Made by a program: the position numbers and the translations under genes. A stretch of 8,874 nt of DNA from an uncultured Eubacteriales bacterium. Its GTDB lineage: Bacteria; Bacillota; Clostridia; Oscillospirales; Butyricicoccaceae. The stretch is from the NCBI GenBank assembly GCA_934630445.1, contig CAKTWY010000107.1, forward strand, positions 1 through 8,874, read 5' to 3'. Every line of letters begins with the position of its first letter. Within the stretch, counting starts at the first letter, position 1. Positions 6,252 to 8,874 of the stretch are shown here, piece by piece. The notes beneath the pieces are model-generated. The model made no database searches. It saw nothing but the letters and a program-made list of their open reading frames with translations, and was not told where the DNA came from.

Positions 6252-7607
6252 TCAGTACATGGCGAGCGCGGCTTTCAGCGCCCGCGCGGTCTGCGCATCT
6301 TTTGCAAGGATATTTTCCGTCTCAAACGGATCGGCCTTCAGATCGTAAAGTTCCTCCCTCCCGTCTGCAAAAACGATATATTTGTGTCTTTCATCGCGGA
6401 TCGTGGAAAAACCGGTATATTTTTTCACGCCTTTGCCGTACTGGTCCTCGAGCCGGCTCACGGCATACGTGCGCACGCGCTCCGCTTCACCGTTTATCAC
6501 GGGCGCGAGCGACACGCAGCCGGACAGCGCTGCCGATCCCTCTCCGGTGGCAAGCTCCAATACAGTGCCGGCGAGATCCTCCAGCGAGGCAAGGGCGTCT
6601 GTGACAACGCCCCTGCGTCCGCCGGGCGCGGCGACGATCAGCGGGATATCCACCGCGCCGCGGTATGGCAGGCATTTTGCGAACAGCCCCCTGTCGCCGA
6701 GCATCTCGCCGTGGTCGGCGCAGAAGATGATGACCGTGTCCTCGTATACGCCGCGCTCTTTGAGCTTGTCGGCGATCTTCCGGCAGTTGGCGTCGATGTT
6801 TTCGATCATGGCGGCGTAATTTTGCCGCACGCCGTTGATGTCGGTGTTATCCTGCGGCGTATACATACACGGCGTATCAAAGACCCGGCCCTCGACCCTG
6901 GCGCGCATCGACTCTGTTACATCAAACGGCTCATGCGGCCCGGCAAAATTGACCTGCAGGAAAAACGGCTGTCCTGGTCTGACACCCTCCAGCACCTCCA
7001 GCGCATTGCGCGTGATGTAATTGTCGCAGTAGGCGTCGTCAGGAAGGGGCGTGGGCGCGACGCGCCGGCCGCGCTTTGTCATATCGGCGATATGCGTCTG
7101 CTTTAGTTCCCGCCGGGCGAGAAAGCGCATGTACGGCTCCGCGCGCGCCTCGTCGCAGCCGTAATTGACTGCGTCCATCTTGCCGCCGTTGTCGACGCCG
7201 CCTGTAAAGCCCAGATCGTAGATCAGCGGCGTCAAGCCGTTTTCACCGGCCCAGCGGTGGCTGCCCTTGTGCAGGTCAAATTTTCCGACGCCATACACGT
7301 CGTAGCCGCGCTCGCGCAGAATGTTGTAAAAGGTTGGGCGCGAGGCGTCCATATCCATGCCGTTGTTTTTGACGGGGCAGTGCGAATAGTCCGCGCCAAG
7401 GGCGAGGCACGCCCGCGCCGGCGCACACAGCGGCGCGGGCGTAGAGGCGTTCAGAAAGGTCACGCCGTCTTGCATCAGCGTCCGCAGAAACGGCGTTCTG
7501 AGCGGCATGCGGCGGATCCCCTTCTGCCGAAGAACGGCGGGGTCATATTCCACCCAGTCCGCGCGGTATTGATCGGGGAAGAGAAGGACGATGTTTTTTT
7601 GCAGCAA
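6252..7607 (-). CDS. Sulfatase (type I, Cys-type formylglycine enzyme), cytoplasmic
   Basis: A 451-residue arylsulfatase-superfamily protein that removes sulfate esters from a glycan or small organic substrate using a formylglycine made from C61 (CAPAR, residues 61-65). Metal and active-site positions include D12-Q13 (PDQYRADW), K109 in GVGKF, H113, H225 (GPHEP), D298-H299 (ADHGEMLGDRG) and K311 (LFAKCLPYRGA). The C-terminal subdomain shows RDERHKYIVF and EELYDLKADPFETENI. No signal peptide is present. The start is a TTG at 7607-7605 supported by AAAGGGG eight bases upstream (7622-7616); no in-frame ATG is available there. The consensus CxPSR...LTG is altered: A64 replaces Ser and L70 replaces Thr. 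It is first in a leftward transcript from the promoter at 7701-7729 and is followed directly by the two decayed genes. Exact substrate unknown; an anaerobic sulfatase-maturing enzyme encoded elsewhere is expected. Confidence 0.92.
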   Translation of the reverse strand: MLQKNIVLLFPDQYRADWVEYDPAVLRQKGIRRMPLRTPFLRTLMQDGVTFLNASTPAPLCAPARACLALGADYSHCPVKNNGMDMDASRPTFYNILRERGYDVYGVGKFDLHKGSHRWAGENGLTPLIYDLGFTGGVDNGGKMDAVNYGCDEARAEPYMRFLARRELKQTHIADMTKRGRRVAPTPLPDDAYCDNYITRNALEVLEGVRPGQPFFLQVNFAGPHEPFDVTESMRARVEGRVFDTPCMYTPQDNTDINGVRQNYAAMIENIDANCRKIADKLKERGVYEDTVIIFCADHGEMLGDRGLFAKCLPYRGAVDIPLIVAAPGGRRGVVTDALASLEDLAGTVLELATGEGSAALSGCVSLAPVINGEAERVRTYAVSRLEDQYGKGVKKYTGFSTIRDERHKYIVFADGREELYDLKADPFETENILAKDAQTARALKAALAMY

Positions 7608-7634
7608 CGCAAATGCCCCTTTCTGTGAAAGCTT

Positions 7635-7667
7635 GGCCGGCGTGCGGGCGTTGCGCCCGCGCCGGCC
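7635..7667 (-). other. GC-rich leader hairpin just upstream of the sulfatase ribosome binding site
   Basis: A 14-bp stem with one 2-nt bulge (7635-7650 with 7654-7667, core GGCCGGC/GCCGGCC, TTG loop read on plus) lies 12 bases ahead of the AAAGGGG ribosome binding site. A second smaller stem, AGGCTC/GAGCCT (7677-7692), sits at the predicted transcript start. No T-run follows, so they are not terminators. A role in RNA stability or translation control is possible but unproven. Confidence 0.4.
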
Positions 7668-7700
7668 CTCTGCTGAAGGCTCACGGGAGCCTATGACGAT

Positions 7701-7729
7701 ATTGTACCGGACCGGTGCGCCGGATGCAA
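7701..7729 (-). promoter_or_regulatory. Leftward sigma-A-type promoter of the sulfatase transcript
   Basis: Read leftward, TTGCAT (7729-7724), a 17-bp spacer and TACAAT (7706-7701) predict a start near 7694 and a leader of about 87 nt. The spacer holds repeated CCGG units (CCGGACCGG at 7707-7715 and another CCGG at 7720-7723) that could serve as a regulator site. Confidence 0.7.
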
Positions 7730-7778
7730 GGCGGGAGCGCGCTGCCTGCGCTTGTGCTTTTTGCGCAAATATGGCCTA

Positions 7779-7807
7779 TTGTCCAACCACGTGCGCGGCC
7801 TTATACT
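7779..7807 (+). promoter_or_regulatory. Rightward sigma-A-type promoter of the second sulfatase
   Basis: TTGTCC (7779-7784), a 17-bp spacer and TATACT (7802-7807) lie about 55 bases before the start codon. A short palindrome TTGCGCAA (7761-7768) sits just upstream of the -35, between the two divergent promoters, and could be a shared operator. Confidence 0.7.
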
Positions 7808-7865
7808 GGATAGCAACAGGCGCAAGCCTTGCAGCGCGCCGAAGCATGACAGGGAGTGGATGTAT

Positions 7866-8874
7866 GTGAAAAAGCCCGATATCCTGATGTTTATGAGCGA
7901 CCAGCACGCATATTCGTATACCGGGTTTACAGGCCATCCTGTGCTCGAGACGCCGAATCTTGACCGTATCGCGCGCAGCGGCGTGTCCTTTGACAATATG
8001 TATACCTCCTGCCCGCTCTGCGTACCGGCACGACTTTCCATGATCACCGCGCGCATGCCGTCAAACATCGGGGTGATGAATAACCCGTCGCTCATCTCCG
8101 AAGACACGGTGACCTTTCTGCATGCACTGGTGGCGGCCGGGTATGAAACCGTGCTGTGCGGACGCATGCATTTTAAAGGGTGCGACCAGCTCAAAGGGTT
8201 CTCCAGGCGTATTTTCCCGGAGCTGCTGCCTTCCTTTTGGGGCAAAATGTGCGCGCCGTCGCGCTACCTCGGCCGCTTTGCGGGCACGTTTGCAGAGTAT
8301 CACTGCCTCGACTATACCGGGGCGGATTACTCGCCGGTGCTCGAATATGACGAGCACGTCATTGACGCCGCCCTCCGGTATCTGTCGGATGAGCACGACA
8401 AACCGCAGTTCATCCTTGTCGGTACATACGGACCGCATTTTTCATACGTTGCGCCGGAAGCCTATTACAACAAATACCTTGGACGCGTGCCGGCACCGGT
8501 CGCCACTGACGCGTCCGTCGATTACGAGATGCCGGCCATCCGCCACAAGCGGCAGTTCCCCCCGGCGGAGACGCTTGACAGCGCGCGTGCTGCCTACTGC
8601 GGCATGATTGACAAGCTCGACGGGCAGATCGGCGCGGTTTACGACCGCTATCAGACGTACCTCAGCTCGTCCGGCAGGCAGGGCATCTTTATCTACACGT
8701 CCGATCATGGCGATCAGGTCGGCGAGCGGTCGCTTTTCGGCAAAAAGACATTTTTCGAAGATTCGGCAAAGATCCCGTTTTTCATCACAGGCGCCGGCAT
8801 CCCTGCGGGCGTACGCTGCGCGCAGGCGGCGGGGAGCATCGATATCGCGCCCACCAGCCTGCGCATCGCGCTCG
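7866..8874 (+). CDS. Sulfatase, choline-sulfatase/arylsulfatase-like, 3' end outside window
   Basis: The first 336 codons of a second Cys-type sulfatase. Visible parts are S11-D12-Q13 (FMSDQHAYSYTG, metal binding), TPNLDRIARSGVSFDN (29-44), the formylglycine site CVPARLSMITAR (C52, P54, R56) and GYETVLCGRMHFKGCDQLKG (92-111). GPH with H191 and YTSDHGDQVGERSLFGKK (277-294) with D280, H281 and K293/K294 follow. The MHF...DQL..GF pattern is that of choline-sulfatase-like enzymes. Unusually, the expected Lys of GKMHF is R100. No signal peptide is visible. I choose the GTG at 7866 because AGGGAG (7851-7856) is nine bases away; the in-frame ATG at 7860 is only three bases from it, but would add just two residues (MY before the Val). 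It is divergent from the leftward sulfatase, with promoter at 7779-7807. Substrate not determinable. Confidence 0.9.
   Translation, partial: MKKPDILMFMSDQHAYSYTGFTGHPVLETPNLDRIARSGVSFDNMYTSCPLCVPARLSMITARMPSNIGVMNNPSLISEDTVTFLHALVAAGYETVLCGRMHFKGCDQLKGFSRRIFPELLPSFWGKMCAPSRYLGRFAGTFAEYHCLDYTGADYSPVLEYDEHVIDAALRYLSDEHDKPQFILVGTYGPHFSYVAPEAYYNKYLGRVPAPVATDASVDYEMPAIRHKRQFPPAETLDSARAAYCGMIDKLDGQIGAVYDRYQTYLSSSGRQGIFIYTSDHGDQVGERSLFGKKTFFEDSAKIPFFITGAGIPAGVRCAQAAGSIDIAPTSLRIAL

Noticed and set aside
5976..7106. 376-codon plus-strand open frame
   Set aside because: It is antisense to the intact sulfatase and the hydrolase remnant. It shows no recognisable motif and has shadow-like composition.
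1..8874. CRISPR array, tRNA, rRNA or insertion-sequence transposase
   Set aside because: No regularly spaced repeats, no cloverleaf with a TTCGA arm and no DDE or serine/tyrosine recombinase motif were found by reading both strands.

Overview
The window looks like a chromosomal segment of a GC-rich, low-oxygen-adapted Bacillota (Clostridia-type) bacterium. The evidence is purine-rich GGAGG-type ribosome binding sites, TTG/GTG starts, sigma-A-type promoters with 17-bp spacers, intrinsic terminators with T-runs, and Cys-type sulfatases (CxPxR). The assignment is by inference, and no taxonomic marker beyond a partial mfd is present.

Layout. Positions 1-478 (minus) hold the N-terminal part of mfd, the transcription-repair coupling factor, cut by the window edge. 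Positions 479-1055 contain no convincing protein gene. They do hold a near-consensus leftward promoter (959-987), a run of about seven hairpins, one dispersed palindromic repeat unit and a leftward intrinsic terminator (611-649). Together these look like a ~340-nt non-coding RNA gene or a long structured mfd leader. Positions 1056-1796 are a compact, visibly AT-richer cassette with its own promoter, an HNH endonuclease-family gene (1137-1751) and its own terminator. Positions 1797-2087 are non-coding with one striking 17-bp perfect stem.

Positions 2088-8874 are a glycan-degradation locus. It has a cytoplasmic GH38 alpha-mannosidase (2088-5282, minus) with a 10-bp inverted repeat in its promoter region, then two decayed genes: a sulfatase remnant at 5523-5895 and a probable carbon-nitrogen hydrolase remnant at 5896-6251. 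Next come an intact sulfatase (6252-7607, minus, TTG start) and a divergent second sulfatase running off the right edge (7866-8874, plus). The two sulfatases are separated by a clear pair of divergent promoters.

How the genes work together (inference): none of the carbohydrate enzymes shows a signal peptide. The picture is intracellular desulfation and alpha-mannoside trimming of small imported glycans, for example sulfated N-glycan or mannan fragments. The transporter and the sulfatase-maturing radical-SAM enzyme must be elsewhere. The decayed sulfatase and hydrolase suggest the locus once handled a wider substrate range and is being reduced.
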